Virus record (IMG/VR): IMGVR_UViG_3300009636_000030
Coordinates: 1-27,273 of that record
Length of the DNA stretch: 27,273 bases
Direction: 5' to 3' (one strand)
Source of the DNA: a virus
This document shows, in pieces, positions 6,141 through 13,585 of this stretch. A model generated the notes under the pieces. That model had not been told where the DNA came from and did no database searches. It saw only the letters and a list, made by a program, of their open reading frames with translations. Both the position numbers and the translations under genes were made by a program. Positions within the stretch are counted from its first letter, which is position 1, and each line of letters starts with the position of its first letter.

Positions 6141-7764
6141 AAGTCAAATCTCCATCATTTAAAAGGTCAAGATTTTTAAGTTTTTCCTTGACGTTATCAC
6201 AAACTTGTTCTTCGATTGTTCCCGCTACAAACATTATTTTCTGAACGCTTTTACTCTTTGCATTTTCCCGCCATACTCTACCTGTGGCCTGTCTCATTAA
6301 CACGGCTGAATAACTTGGTGAAATCAATGTTAAACGCGGATTAAGACCATCTATATCATGAAGGGAAAGACCAGCACCGCCACTAGCTATGTTCACTAAA
6401 ATCACCTTCTCCTTACCAGCCTGAAAGTCATCCACATTCTTCTGACGTTCTTCATCCTTGGTTTTACCGTCAAAAATACACGAGATATTCAACCTTTTAG
6501 CTATGGCTTGAAGAGTTTCAGTAAAGTTAACAAAAACTACCACAGACATGCCATTTTCCAATCCCTCTTCAATCATGTCTATAAATAGGGGGACCTTAAT
6601 CAATTCAATATGTTGTCGTGCCCGCAAAATGGCGGTCAATTCACTAGCCTTGTCGGTTTTGGTCAATTGAGCTAGTTTCTTCAATTCCTTTTGCATTTCT
6701 GCATGACATTCATTTATTTTTTTGACATCCGCATCATCCATGTTATAACATTCAGCAATGATTTCAGATTCAGGAAAATTGGGAATGGTATCTCGGGTGA
6801 GTCTGACACCACGATTAATGAAAATATCCTTGTGTAATTTTTTCAAAACTTTTTGTCTAAGCTTCATGTCGTCGGTAAATTCCAAACCAAAACGCCCTTT
6901 GTGGACTCCATGTTCATAACACCACTGATAATAAGCATTTGCACCTTTGAATAGTTTTAAACAAGTGCCGACGGTTCTAAGTTCGAGGGGATTGGTTGCA
7001 TTAGTGGCCGAACAAAATAGCATTTTGTAATTTTGCTTGAGAGCTTCGATACAAGTCTTTGAATTCTTGGTCTTCCAATTCTTTAATTTTTGTGACTCAT
7101 CCCAAACAATCAACGTATCTTTCGGGATTTTCCATATAAATTTTCGTTTGTGTGTTTTTCTGTTTTCAACATAAGAGGCAAAGGGGGAATCGGTTTTACC
7201 TATTCGAATTTGTTCATAGTTTATAATACCCACCAATGAACTCTTCATTTTAAAATGGTCTGTCACCACACGCTTCCACGGTTCCATCACAGCCTTGGGA
7301 CAAACTACAAGCATCTTCATTTTAAGTTCTCGGGCAACTGAACAAGCTACGTAAGTTTTACCGACACCCACATCCGAACCATCAATGGCACAACCTGTCT
7401 TATTGATAGCTGTCACCAATTTGCTTACAGACTCAACTTGCCAAGGTCTAAGACCGTCTTCATTTTCAACCTTGTAGGGGGGTATCCAAAACTCTTCAGC
7501 CTCTATTGGAGGGGAGGGCGGGTCTTTAGCACCGATATTACTAAAATTTTCCGCACAAACTTTGGTTTCATAAAGGTACCAATCGTTATCAACCTTGGCT
7601 ACGGAGAAACCTTCGCCCCACATTTTATATTTGGCATGATTCCAAAAAGTAAAAAAGGGCGGACGATATTCAACAGGAATTTTCCATGCACGGCGCCATA
7701 CAAATTCGCCGTCTTTGTTTTCCCACTGATAGGGGTCACTCCATTCAATATCCAAGTTTATCAT
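6121..7764 (-). CDS. Superfamily 2 (SNF2/UvsW-like) DNA helicase or translocase
   Basis: A 547-aa two-lobed motor. A ~100-residue N-terminal part rich in aromatic residues precedes the core. Motif Q-like LRPWQVESV is near 105; Walker A GSDVGVGKT at 129-137; motif II DESQ at 222-225; motif III SAT at 252-254. Motif V is NIASGGAGLSL, and motif VI is RQATGRVWRENAKS near 490. It uses ATP to move along or remodel DNA. In T4-like phages comparable enzymes (UvsW, Dda) act in replication restart, recombination or the switch from early to late replication. DESQ and the RQATGRVWR motif favour the SNF2/SF2 side over Dda. No nuclease domain is seen. Confidence 0.85.
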   Translation of the reverse strand: MINLDIEWSDPYQWENKDGEFVWRRAWKIPVEYRPPFFTFWNHAKYKMWGEGFSVAKVDNDWYLYETKVCAENFSNIGAKDPPSPPIEAEEFWIPPYKVENEDGLRPWQVESVSKLVTAINKTGCAIDGSDVGVGKTYVACSVARELKMKMLVVCPKAVMEPWKRVVTDHFKMKSSLVGIINYEQIRIGKTDSPFASYVENRKTHKRKFIWKIPKDTLIVWDESQKLKNWKTKNSKTCIEALKQNYKMLFCSATNATNPLELRTVGTCLKLFKGANAYYQWCYEHGVHKGRFGLEFTDDMKLRQKVLKKLHKDIFINRGVRLTRDTIPNFPESEIIAECYNMDDADVKKINECHAEMQKELKKLAQLTKTDKASELTAILRARQHIELIKVPLFIDMIEEGLENGMSVVVFVNFTETLQAIAKRLNISCIFDGKTKDEERQKNVDDFQAGKEKVILVNIASGGAGLSLHDIDGLNPRLTLISPSYSAVLMRQATGRVWRENAKSKSVQKIMFVAGTIEEQVCDNVKEKLKNLDLLNDGDLTYEKKDE

Positions 7765-7792
7765 TCTATAACAAATGACCTACACTTGTTGT

Positions 7793-8086
7793 TTAATCGC
7801 CGTATTCTTCTTTTTGGAAGGCGGTGGCGGTGTGAATATCAGTTTTTACGTAGTTATTGTTTTTAATAACTCCAATGTTAAATTCTTCCGATAGAGCACG
7901 GGTTAGCATGACTCCGGCTGGGTCGTCATATCCATATCCTAAATCTATAAGATTTTGAACATATTGACTCCTTGACATTTTAAATGCCCTTGGAATCAAA
8001 TAATTGAAATAATTGACAAGCTCCGGCACCGTATTAAAGGTGACATACCGACTTATCGTTGAATCTTGTATATAAAATTTACTCAT
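7793..8086 (-). CDS. Hypothetical protein, 97 aa
   Basis: A 97-aa soluble-looking protein starting MSKFYIQDSTISRYV, with a helical centre (MSRSQYVQNLIDLGYGYDD) and an acidic end. No motif is recognised. It heads the leftward helicase group and carries a promoter-like TAnnTATA and inverted repeat directly before its ATG, so it is probably the first gene of that transcript. The gap to the helicase is 28 nt. Confidence 0.55.
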   Translation of the reverse strand: MSKFYIQDSTISRYVTFNTVPELVNYFNYLIPRAFKMSRSQYVQNLIDLGYGYDDPAGVMLTRALSEEFNIGVIKNNNYVKTDIHTATAFQKEEYGD

Positions 8087-8089
8087 ATC

Positions 8090-8105
8090 ACACTATATGT
8101 AGTGT
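8090..8105 (-). promoter_or_regulatory. Start-proximal inverted repeat containing a TAnnTATA box
   Basis: ACACTA (8090-8095), a 4-nt loop and TAGTGT (8100-8105) lie 3 nt before ATG 8086. The minus strand reads TACATATA (8101-8094) with 7 nt to the ATG. The layout mirrors that at gmd and at the RHH gene, and it may be an operator overlapping a promoter. Confidence 0.4.
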
Positions 8106-8142
8106 CAATATTAGCATTATGTCTTAAGATTGTGTAAATTAC

Positions 8143-8163
8143 AAGTTTTTATATTAAAAACTT
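8143..8163. terminator. Weak A/T-only hairpin at the end of the lipoprotein gene
   Basis: AAGTTTTTA, three bases and TAAAAACTT form a 9-bp stem that overlaps the stop codon region of the leftward lipoprotein gene. The sequence after it on the minus strand is T-poor, so it is a weak terminator at best. The ~75 nt between 8087 and 8161 otherwise hold only the promoter-like repeat. Confidence 0.35.
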
Positions 8164-9106
8164 AATGGCTGCCACTTATACTTGATGTGGGGGTGGTATT
8201 AGTAGTGATAACTACTGTTGGAGGAGCTATACTTCCTGCTGTTGGTACTGCGGCAGTAGCTACAGTTGTTGCAACAGGTGCAACAGCTGCGGCTATAATT
8301 GAATTTTTCAAAGTAGTATATTCGGTTTCCAATGCTTTATATGCATCGTTGCTTACCAATTCAAGTTCATCTATACTTTTTGGAACAATATATTCAATAA
8401 GCTGTATAGCAATAGAACCAACTCTGCTGAATATACTAAATATGGATGCTGCAACAGGATTGGTAAACGAAAGTATTCTTAATACTGTGTAAGCAATACC
8501 TAAAAATAAGCCTACCCAAAAAATATGTTTACCAAAATTTACCAATCCTTTTACTACTGCACCCAATCCCCAATATGATGTATAAGAAGATAATTGACTT
8601 GATAATGTATCAGTTTTTAATGCAGTAGCATTAGCAAGTGTCATGTAATCAGAAATTGCTTTATCTTTATTAGCTTCTAAATCCTTTTTCTGAGCTTGAA
8701 GGTCAGATATTTCTTTATCTTTATCTTCTAATTCTTTACTACCTTTTCCATTTATTAAATCATCAGCTAAAGATTGAATTGATTTTTGGTCATTGAGATT
8801 TGGTAAACCAGCAATATTCTGAACTCTTTCATTCAATGTTTGAGCAGTTTTAACTGCTGGGTCATCGGTTACAGATTGATTCAAAGAATAGCCGACACCA
8901 AAAGATAATCCTGATATTTCATATAATTGGTCGCTGGTATTTTGTGCAATGTCATTTTGGGCTAATGTAATCTTTTGTGCGGATTTTTGTTCTGCGGTTG
9001 CAGATTTACCAAAAATACCCTTAACCGTTGAACATCCTACCACCAATGATGCGATGACCAATGAAATAGCTACTTGTTTTAATATTGAGGATTTAATGCT
9101 TTTCAT
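8162..9106 (-). CDS. Lipoprotein with internal membrane segment (candidate envelope or lysis protein)
   Basis: A 314-aa protein from ATG 9106, which has GGAAGG 7 nt upstream; an in-frame ATG at 9121 lacks such a site. The signal peptide runs from MKSIKSS to the lipobox LVVGC, with the lipid-bearing Cys at residue 25. Residues ~120-160 form a Lys/Glu-rich coiled coil. Residues ~195-215 (HIFWVGLFLGIAYTVLRI) are a transmembrane segment, followed by an amphipathic stretch. The C-terminal ~45 residues are Ala/Thr/Val/Pro low complexity. A lipid anchor, coiled coil and membrane span recall unimolecular spanins that fuse inner and outer membranes at lysis. However, the long tail after the span is atypical, so superinfection exclusion or another envelope role is equally possible. 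Confidence 0.7.
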   Translation of the reverse strand: MKSIKSSILKQVAISLVIASLVVGCSTVKGIFGKSATAEQKSAQKITLAQNDIAQNTSDQLYEISGLSFGVGYSLNQSVTDDPAVKTAQTLNERVQNIAGLPNLNDQKSIQSLADDLINGKGSKELEDKDKEISDLQAQKKDLEANKDKAISDYMTLANATALKTDTLSSQLSSYTSYWGLGAVVKGLVNFGKHIFWVGLFLGIAYTVLRILSFTNPVAASIFSIFSRVGSIAIQLIEYIVPKSIDELELVSNDAYKALETEYTTLKNSIIAAAVAPVATTVATAAVPTAGSIAPPTVVITTNTTPTSSISGSH

Positions 9107-9128
9107 AACTTTACCTTCCATAACAATC

Positions 9129-9136
9129 TATAAATA
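9129..9136 (-). promoter_or_regulatory. TATTTATA box upstream of the lipoprotein gene
   Basis: The minus strand reads ACCTATTTATAGATTGTT before ATG 9121, then GGAAGG and ATG 9106. A transcript starting about 6 nt after the box would carry a short leader with the Shine-Dalgarno. This is the one member of the class with a normal ribosome site. Confidence 0.55.
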
Positions 9137-9139
9137 GGT

Positions 9140-9589
9140 TTAACCATTGAGAATCATCTTTTTCTTTGTTACATTTGTGTAAGGATAGTTTGAACTATTT
9201 ATACCTATTTTTTCATAACCATAAGGTATTCTTTCTTCCAACGGACCGTCAACTATTCCCAACTTTTGTTTAAGAAATGCTAAAGCGGCTATGGGCGACA
9301 TTCTTCCACAATTAAATCCGACAATGCCGTGTTTTTCACAAAAATCTTCCAATACCTTTACATCCTTTTCAGGCCATGTCTTTTTTGGGGTGGTATCTTC
9401 AATTTCACCATCATTCAATTGTTTTTTCTGAACCATTATTTTATATGGGTCAAAACCGTTATTTTGCTTAAGAGTGTCAATTTTTTTAGATATCACTTGA
9501 TTAAAATCAGGAATGATACTCGTTTTTAAATCAGGATATTCTTCAAATCCTAGAGTCAATTGAGTTCCACTTTGATTGAAGTCGTTCAT
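9140..9589 (-). CDS. Conserved-looking hypothetical protein
   Basis: A 149-aa protein lying between the metallopeptidase gene (5-nt gap) and the lipoprotein gene. Residues 65-110 contain TWPEKDVKVLEDFCEKHGI and then FNCGRMSPIAALAFLKQKLG. The stretch reads like a small helical domain, and I associate similar sequences with T4-like phage proteins of unknown role. The first ~60 residues are polar. The setting among probable virion genes suggests a structural or assembly function, but nothing in the sequence proves it. Confidence 0.55.
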   Translation of the reverse strand: MNDFNQSGTQLTLGFEEYPDLKTSIIPDFNQVISKKIDTLKQNNGFDPYKIMVQKKQLNDGEIEDTTPKKTWPEKDVKVLEDFCEKHGIVGFNCGRMSPIAALAFLKQKLGIVDGPLEERIPYGYEKIGINSSNYPYTNVTKKKMILNG

Positions 9590-9594
9590 ATAAA

Positions 9595-10764
9595 TTATCC
9601 ACTATAATCCATCTTTTTTGGTGGATATTCCTTGCCAATCAAATAAGTTCTCTCGACCATTTTCTTACTACTTTTTCGGTCTTTAGCTTTCTTTTGATCT
9701 TCCCAATCACGAAACATTATATTACCAAGTAAGTAAGCTTGTTTTTCCATTTGACGCAGCCACGGGTTGTGCTGAGCATATTGTGGGTCTTCACCCCTTT
9801 TATCTATGTTCCTGCCACTTTTACTTGTTTGAAGTTTTTCGTTTTCGTGTTGCCAATGATGGACTATTTCATGAGCAAAAGAACGAAGAATGTCTTTTTG
9901 ATGGCGGTCAGTTATGTACAAGTTAACGGTTCTTGTATCAGGGTCATAATAGGCCGTCTTGCCCAAAATCTTGTTGGCGTTCTTTTCATCTGACAATAAC
10001 TTTACCTTTGGCACAGTCTTTATTTTCAATTCATTTTGCAAATAAGAAAATAATTGTGCCAAATGCGATTTAAACGTATCCATGTCTTCAGGCATCATAC
10101 CTTCTATAAATAGTTGTCGATTACCCTTATTTTCACGTAAAGCTGTAGGATTATGCCTTATTCTATTTGATGGTATTTTACTTTTGTCTTTTACGATTTT
10201 ATTGGCTGATTGGTCAATTAAAGTGACACCTGACTTATTTGCACTATCTATCAAAATGTCCCATTGTTTATCCGTTGGTGGTAACGTATAACCTATTAGC
10301 ATCAACCCTTCTTGAACCAAAATTCGGACGAATCCCATGTCTTTTAAAGCTTTGGCCGAGCCTTCATGGCTCAGAGGTATGTCGTGGGTTTTTAAATAAT
10401 TTTTAGCCCACAATTCATGACTATTACTACCTATGTAAGCATCCTCAAACTTGCATTCCGGTGTCAACCAATAACCACCACTTGCAAGAATCCTAGATTC
10501 ACCTGTCTCTTCCCAAAGACCTTTAAACAAATCTTTGGCACGGGTAGGATAATCCACGGGTTGGACAAAATCCGCATTGTCGTTCTCTTCACAGGTTGGA
10601 GTGGTTACAAAAGTAGGTTTTACTTCGTAAGGAACAGAATCATCAAAATAATCACTAAAACTAAGACCTTCTCGTATTCCCATGTGGGAACGATAAGCAC
10701 TCAGCTTTTTTTGTGATTTTTTAATGCGCACATTGAAAAAATTACGGCTTTCTTTTATGGACAC
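9595..10764 (-). CDS. Putative zinc metallopeptidase (HExxH)
   Basis: A 389-aa protein. The zinc motif HEIVH at 298-302, extended as AHEIVHHWQHENE, is typical of zincin-type metallopeptidases. A downstream Glu in the helix QMEKQAYLLGNIMFRDWE (340-355) could be the third ligand. Residues 1-220 form a separate basic/mixed N-terminal region. The start is GTG 10764, overlapping the upstream gene by 23 nt. Met28 (MGIREGLSF) is an alternative. Residues 223-224 are MM directly after a TATTTATA octamer, so a shorter product of only the peptidase part is conceivable. Its place beside probable virion genes suggests a head or tail maturation role or a packaged peptidase. Confidence 0.7.
   Translation of the reverse strand: MSIKESRNFFNVRIKKSQKKLSAYRSHMGIREGLSFSDYFDDSVPYEVKPTFVTTPTCEENDNADFVQPVDYPTRAKDLFKGLWEETGESRILASGGYWLTPECKFEDAYIGSNSHELWAKNYLKTHDIPLSHEGSAKALKDMGFVRILVQEGLMLIGYTLPPTDKQWDILIDSANKSGVTLIDQSANKIVKDKSKIPSNRIRHNPTALRENKGNRQLFIEGMMPEDMDTFKSHLAQLFSYLQNELKIKTVPKVKLLSDEKNANKILGKTAYYDPDTRTVNLYITDRHQKDILRSFAHEIVHHWQHENEKLQTSKSGRNIDKRGEDPQYAQHNPWLRQMEKQAYLLGNIMFRDWEDQKKAKDRKSSKKMVERTYLIGKEYPPKKMDYSG
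10105..10112 (-). promoter_or_regulatory. TATTTATA octamer inside the metallopeptidase gene
   Basis: The minus strand reads CTATTTATAGAAGGT and then in-frame ATG ATG at 10098. Spacing (6 nt) and flanks match the candidate late boxes in front of genes, and GAAGGT could also serve as a ribosome site. It may be an internal promoter or start for the peptidase domain. It could equally be a coincidence of the codons for Leu-Phe-Ile. Confidence 0.3.
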
Positions 10765-12568
10765 CGCTAGTAGTTTTCTTTGGTTTCTGAAATTTTAGTT
10801 TTGGATTTTTCAAAGTGGTCTTTGGTTTCATTCCCTTTTGAATGGTTTTGGCCACCTTGCTCGGCTTTTTGGAAGCTTCATCCAAATCATCCGCCCATCT
10901 TTGTTTTCCTGATTGCGGAAGGTTTCCATGAGTAATGGTTCTGTAGGAACTATGCTGAACCGCCTGTCCACCAGCTTCGTCCATTGCAGCTTCATCTTCT
11001 TGTTCTTCACCTTCACTTACTTCGGGGTCGTATTGGTTTGTTCTAGCAAACATGTCAGGTTCAGAAGTCTTAGCTAATGTTGGCTGAACAACCTTATATG
11101 ACGGTCCCATTTTCATGTCAACCGTAGCCTCGTCCATCTCTTCTGCGCCGGGATATTTTTGTGGGTCTAAAGCTTCATCCTCTTCCTTGTGGGATTTATA
11201 GCCTTTATTCTTCATCCACCATGCTAATGCATAGGGATTGGTAATCTTTTTCTTTTCAGCTTCTTCCACGCCTACAGTTTCTTCCTCTTCCTCCTTTTTG
11301 GGATTCCATCTTTTGGCACCACCAACAGAATGTTTCTTCATAGCCTTTACCGTTCCTTCCCATCCCGGAGGCGCTACTTCTTCTATTGATTCGTCGTTTT
11401 TACTAAATTTACCGGCTTTAGCCATTCTAGCAAATGCTTTACGATGTGGAGTGCAGGTAGGCTTAGACATTGGTGTGCAATATCCTTTATGAGCAGGATT
11501 TACAGCCTTTTTTAGAAATTTTTTCTTTTCAGAAATCCTATCAATCTTTTCACGAAGACTCTTTAATTCAGACAATTCGGTTTCAGTCAGATTGCGTTGT
11601 GCATTGGCTAACGCAACATAACGTTCATTCATCATGCATTCTTCTTCGTCATCATACATTTCACTGATTTCAGGTTCATATTGATTGGTTCTAGCAAACA
11701 TGTCAGGTTCGGAAGTTTTAGCCAAAATAGGTTGAACCACTTTATACGAAGGACCCATTTTCATGTCAACTGTTGCTTCATCCATTTCTTCCTTTTTATC
11801 CTTCTTCCCAAATGACCCTTTATTTTTACAAAATGCGCATTTGCATCCAGCCTTATGTCCACCTTCATTTAATTTAACCCATTTGCCACTCTCTTTGTCA
11901 AATCGGATTTCCTTCAAGACTTCTTTGACAATTTTACGGACTTGGGCCTTATTTTCATCCAATTTTGGAGTATTAGCAATGGTGCCCTTGGTGTTCAAAC
12001 CACCCTGTTTTTGACCTTCACCCGGTGCAACGGCACCACCAACCGATTTGGAAGCCACCGAACCATCAGTTTTCTTACCACCTGCGGTTATAGTTTCCTT
12101 ATCACCATCTTGACTGACAAGAAGACCACCTTTATCCTTGGCCACGCCAGCTTTTTCCGTACTACTGCCGGCTGCGGTCATACCTGATAACTCACCGGTG
12201 GCTGGGCCACCGAATCCCCGGCCAATTTGTATAACTTTACCGAGGCGAATTGGTTGGCCATGATGAGGAACATTTAAAGCGCCGCCCAAAAGAGGCAAAC
12301 CACCATTGTCATCATATTCACCACTGCCTTCTTCCTCTTCTTCATCTTCGCCGCAGTAACCACAATGTTCTTGAATCTTGGAATAGTAATGTGCATCGCT
12401 TTGCAAATTTTTACTTGCGATCTTGGCGGCAACAAATTCATCTTCGGTCTGTTTAATTTCAGCAAGGATGCCTTTTTGAAATTCTTTTGCGTCAACACCT
12501 TCCGGAATAAGATTTTGAATATCTTTCGCAGTTGCCTTTTTATTTTTGAAGAAATCTCGATAGTTCAT
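10742..12568 (-). CDS. Large low-complexity virion-type protein with internal repeat
   Basis: A 608-aa mosaic. Residues 23-66 (ending DAHYYSKIQ) resemble the DUF5661 type of small helical phage module. An acidic patch (EDEEEEEGSG, ~74-83) and a Gly/Lys-rich linker follow. A Cys cluster (CKCAFC, 242-247) adjoins the first copy of a 44-residue repeat (260-303), whose second copy is at 476-519. Between them are a coiled-coil-like stretch (~325-355), a CTPMSKPTCTPHRKAFARM segment, PPGWEGTVKAMKKH (400-413) and NPYALAWWMKNKGYKSH (444-460), small motifs I associate with phage proteins. The end is Lys/Pro-rich. Probably a virion or head-internal protein; enzymatic function is not evident. TATTTATA precedes ATG 12568. 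Confidence 0.65.
   Translation of the reverse strand: MNYRDFFKNKKATAKDIQNLIPEGVDAKEFQKGILAEIKQTEDEFVAAKIASKNLQSDAHYYSKIQEHCGYCGEDEEEEEGSGEYDDNGGLPLLGGALNVPHHGQPIRLGKVIQIGRGFGGPATGELSGMTAAGSSTEKAGVAKDKGGLLVSQDGDKETITAGGKKTDGSVASKSVGGAVAPGEGQKQGGLNTKGTIANTPKLDENKAQVRKIVKEVLKEIRFDKESGKWVKLNEGGHKAGCKCAFCKNKGSFGKKDKKEEMDEATVDMKMGPSYKVVQPILAKTSEPDMFARTNQYEPEISEMYDDEEECMMNERYVALANAQRNLTETELSELKSLREKIDRISEKKKFLKKAVNPAHKGYCTPMSKPTCTPHRKAFARMAKAGKFSKNDESIEEVAPPGWEGTVKAMKKHSVGGAKRWNPKKEEEEETVGVEEAEKKKITNPYALAWWMKNKGYKSHKEEDEALDPQKYPGAEEMDEATVDMKMGPSYKVVQPTLAKTSEPDMFARTNQYDPEVSEGEEQEDEAAMDEAGGQAVQHSSYRTITHGNLPQSGKQRWADDLDEASKKPSKVAKTIQKGMKPKTTLKNPKLKFQKPKKTTSGVHKRKP
11012..11143 (-). repeat. Second copy of the 132-bp coding repeat
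   Basis: Encodes residues 476-519 of the 608-aa protein, beginning EEMDEATVDMKMGPSYKVVQ. It differs from the copy at 11660-11791 at about four residues, with many synonymous base changes. Protein sequence is therefore conserved more than DNA. Confidence 0.85.
11660..11791 (-). repeat. First copy of the 132-bp coding repeat
   Basis: Encodes residues 260-303 of the 608-aa protein. The shared core includes VDMKMGPSYKVVQP and SEPDMFARTNQY. The two copies are 172 residues apart and suggest an internal duplication of a binding or cleavage unit. Confidence 0.85.
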
Positions 12569-12575
12569 AGATGTA

Positions 12576-12583
12576 TATAAATA
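12576..12583 (-). promoter_or_regulatory. TATTTATA box before the 608-aa gene
   Basis: The minus strand reads ATATTTATATACATCT and then ATG 12568, a 7-nt spacing. No Shine-Dalgarno lies between box and start, so a promoter here would give a nearly leaderless mRNA. Confidence 0.5.
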
Positions 12584-12613
12584 TTCGCTTATTTTGTTAA
12601 AACCGACAAAATA

Positions 12614-13381
12614 TTAAGATAGACTTAATTTCTTGACAGCCTTTCGTTTGTCATATAGGTCTTTGAAGATTTTATCAAGTTCCGGCGTATTGGCCACCGC
12701 CACGCTCTTCTGCTTTTCAGCAATCATTTCATCAAGAACCGCTTTTGTTTTGGAAAAAGTGGTTTCATCAACTTTCATTTTTTTATCATCAATGTTTAAC
12801 ATATGGAGCCTACTGTAATAATGGGGGTCTTCTTTCATGTTTTTCAATACGGTTTGTTTAGCTATGGCTTTGTCTTTTTTGACCATTTGACTTAATTCGT
12901 ATTGAAGCGCTGACATTATTTCATCAGGAGAAGGCGTTTGTTTCTTTCCCTGAAATAATTGGTCAACTTGTGGGTCAAATCGGGCATCGGGATTAAGAGG
13001 TCGTTCAGATTGTGCTTTATCCGCCGCACCAGCAGGACTCATGATTTGATTGCCCATTTTTTGTCCAGCTACTCCTTCGCCACCATCGGTTTCTTTATCC
13101 TGAACAATTTTACCATCGGGATATCCTGTTATTGTCTTACTTCCTTGACCATCTTTGTCAGGCCTGTCAGGCATAGAAGGAACAGCAGAGCCGGAACTTG
13201 TGTTGGGTTGAAAATGGTCTTGGGTTTTGTCGGATGAAGAGAACTTGGATGGATTTTGCGTAATATTTCCACCGCCGGGAGTACCATACCCCGTTTGGTA
13301 ATTCAATGTCCCGCTACCACCACCGGGTGCTCCATCTATAGCGTTTTCTCTAATGATTCTTTTAATGACTCTTTTTGCCAT
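12614..13381 (-). CDS. Low-complexity virion-type protein with DUF5661-like module
   Basis: A 255-aa protein. It begins MAKRVIKRIIREN, a short basic amphipathic segment ending in IxE like T4-type capsid-targeting peptides. Residues ~15-130 are Gly/Ser/Pro/Asp-rich and probably disordered. Residues 152-192 (YELSQMVKKDKAIAKQTVLK and then EDPHYYSRL) match the same module found near the start of the neighbouring 608-aa protein. A helical, Lys-rich end follows. The shared module and adjacency suggest the two proteins work together, perhaps inside the capsid. It starts a transcript with TATTTATA 4 nt before its ATG, downstream of a terminator. No enzyme motif is seen. Confidence 0.6.
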   Translation of the reverse strand: MAKRVIKRIIRENAIDGAPGGGSGTLNYQTGYGTPGGGNITQNPSKFSSSDKTQDHFQPNTSSGSAVPSMPDRPDKDGQGSKTITGYPDGKIVQDKETDGGEGVAGQKMGNQIMSPAGAADKAQSERPLNPDARFDPQVDQLFQGKKQTPSPDEIMSALQYELSQMVKKDKAIAKQTVLKNMKEDPHYYSRLHMLNIDDKKMKVDETTFSKTKAVLDEMIAEKQKSVAVANTPELDKIFKDLYDKRKAVKKLSLS

Positions 13382-13385
13382 ATCA

Positions 13386-13393
13386 TATAAATA
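13386..13393 (-). promoter_or_regulatory. TATTTATA box at the head of the virion-type gene block
   Basis: The minus strand reads ACTATTTATATGAT and then ATG 13381, a 4-nt spacing, the shortest of the class. It lies between the upstream terminator and the first gene of the block, exactly where a promoter is needed. Confidence 0.6.
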
Positions 13394-13430
13394 GTATGGA
13401 TAATAAAGAAACTATTATATATGACCGCAT

Positions 13431-13458
13431 AAAAAACCGACATCACAAGATGCCGGTC
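13431..13458 (-). terminator. Rho-independent terminator of the replication-gene block
   Basis: On the minus strand ACCGGCATC, loop TTGT and GATGTCGGT form a 9-bp stem with one G-U pair, followed by a T6 run (13436-13431). It closes the leftward block that begins near 23491 and separates it from the virion-type genes. Confidence 0.85.
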
Positions 13459-13490
13459 AAACAGAAACTTTCCTCAATTATTTGTTCGGG

Positions 13491-13580
13491 TCATTCTATG
13501 AAACAATCATGAACAAAATAAAGTTCAAATGTTTGAGGGTTATACTCACAAATAATCGAGCTTATGATTTCGGTTGTATT
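13491..13580 (-). other. Open stretch with protein-like sequence but no start codon
   Basis: Between the 45-aa gene and the terminator, one leftward frame reads 29 codons (including SSIICEYNPQTFELYFVHDC) to TGA at 13493-13491. It is bounded upstream by TAA and has no ATG, GTG or TTG. The composition looks protein-like, so it may be a gene remnant or chance. Apart from the terminator, I see nothing else in 13394-13585. Confidence 0.2.
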
Positions 13581-13585
13581 TTAAA

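Noticed and set aside
8187-8492. Rightward 101-codon frame with a hydrophobic Val/Ala-rich product
   Set aside because: It is the complement of the low-complexity C-terminus of the lipoprotein gene. The repeats of Ala and Thr codons create an open antisense frame. No ribosome site or neighbour supports it.
4610-13393. Reading the TATAAATA copies at 4609, 9129, 12576 and 13386 as ordinary rightward T4 late promoters
   Set aside because: All surrounding genes run leftward, so they would make only antisense RNA. Their fixed 4-7 nt distance to leftward start codons points to a role in the leftward sense.
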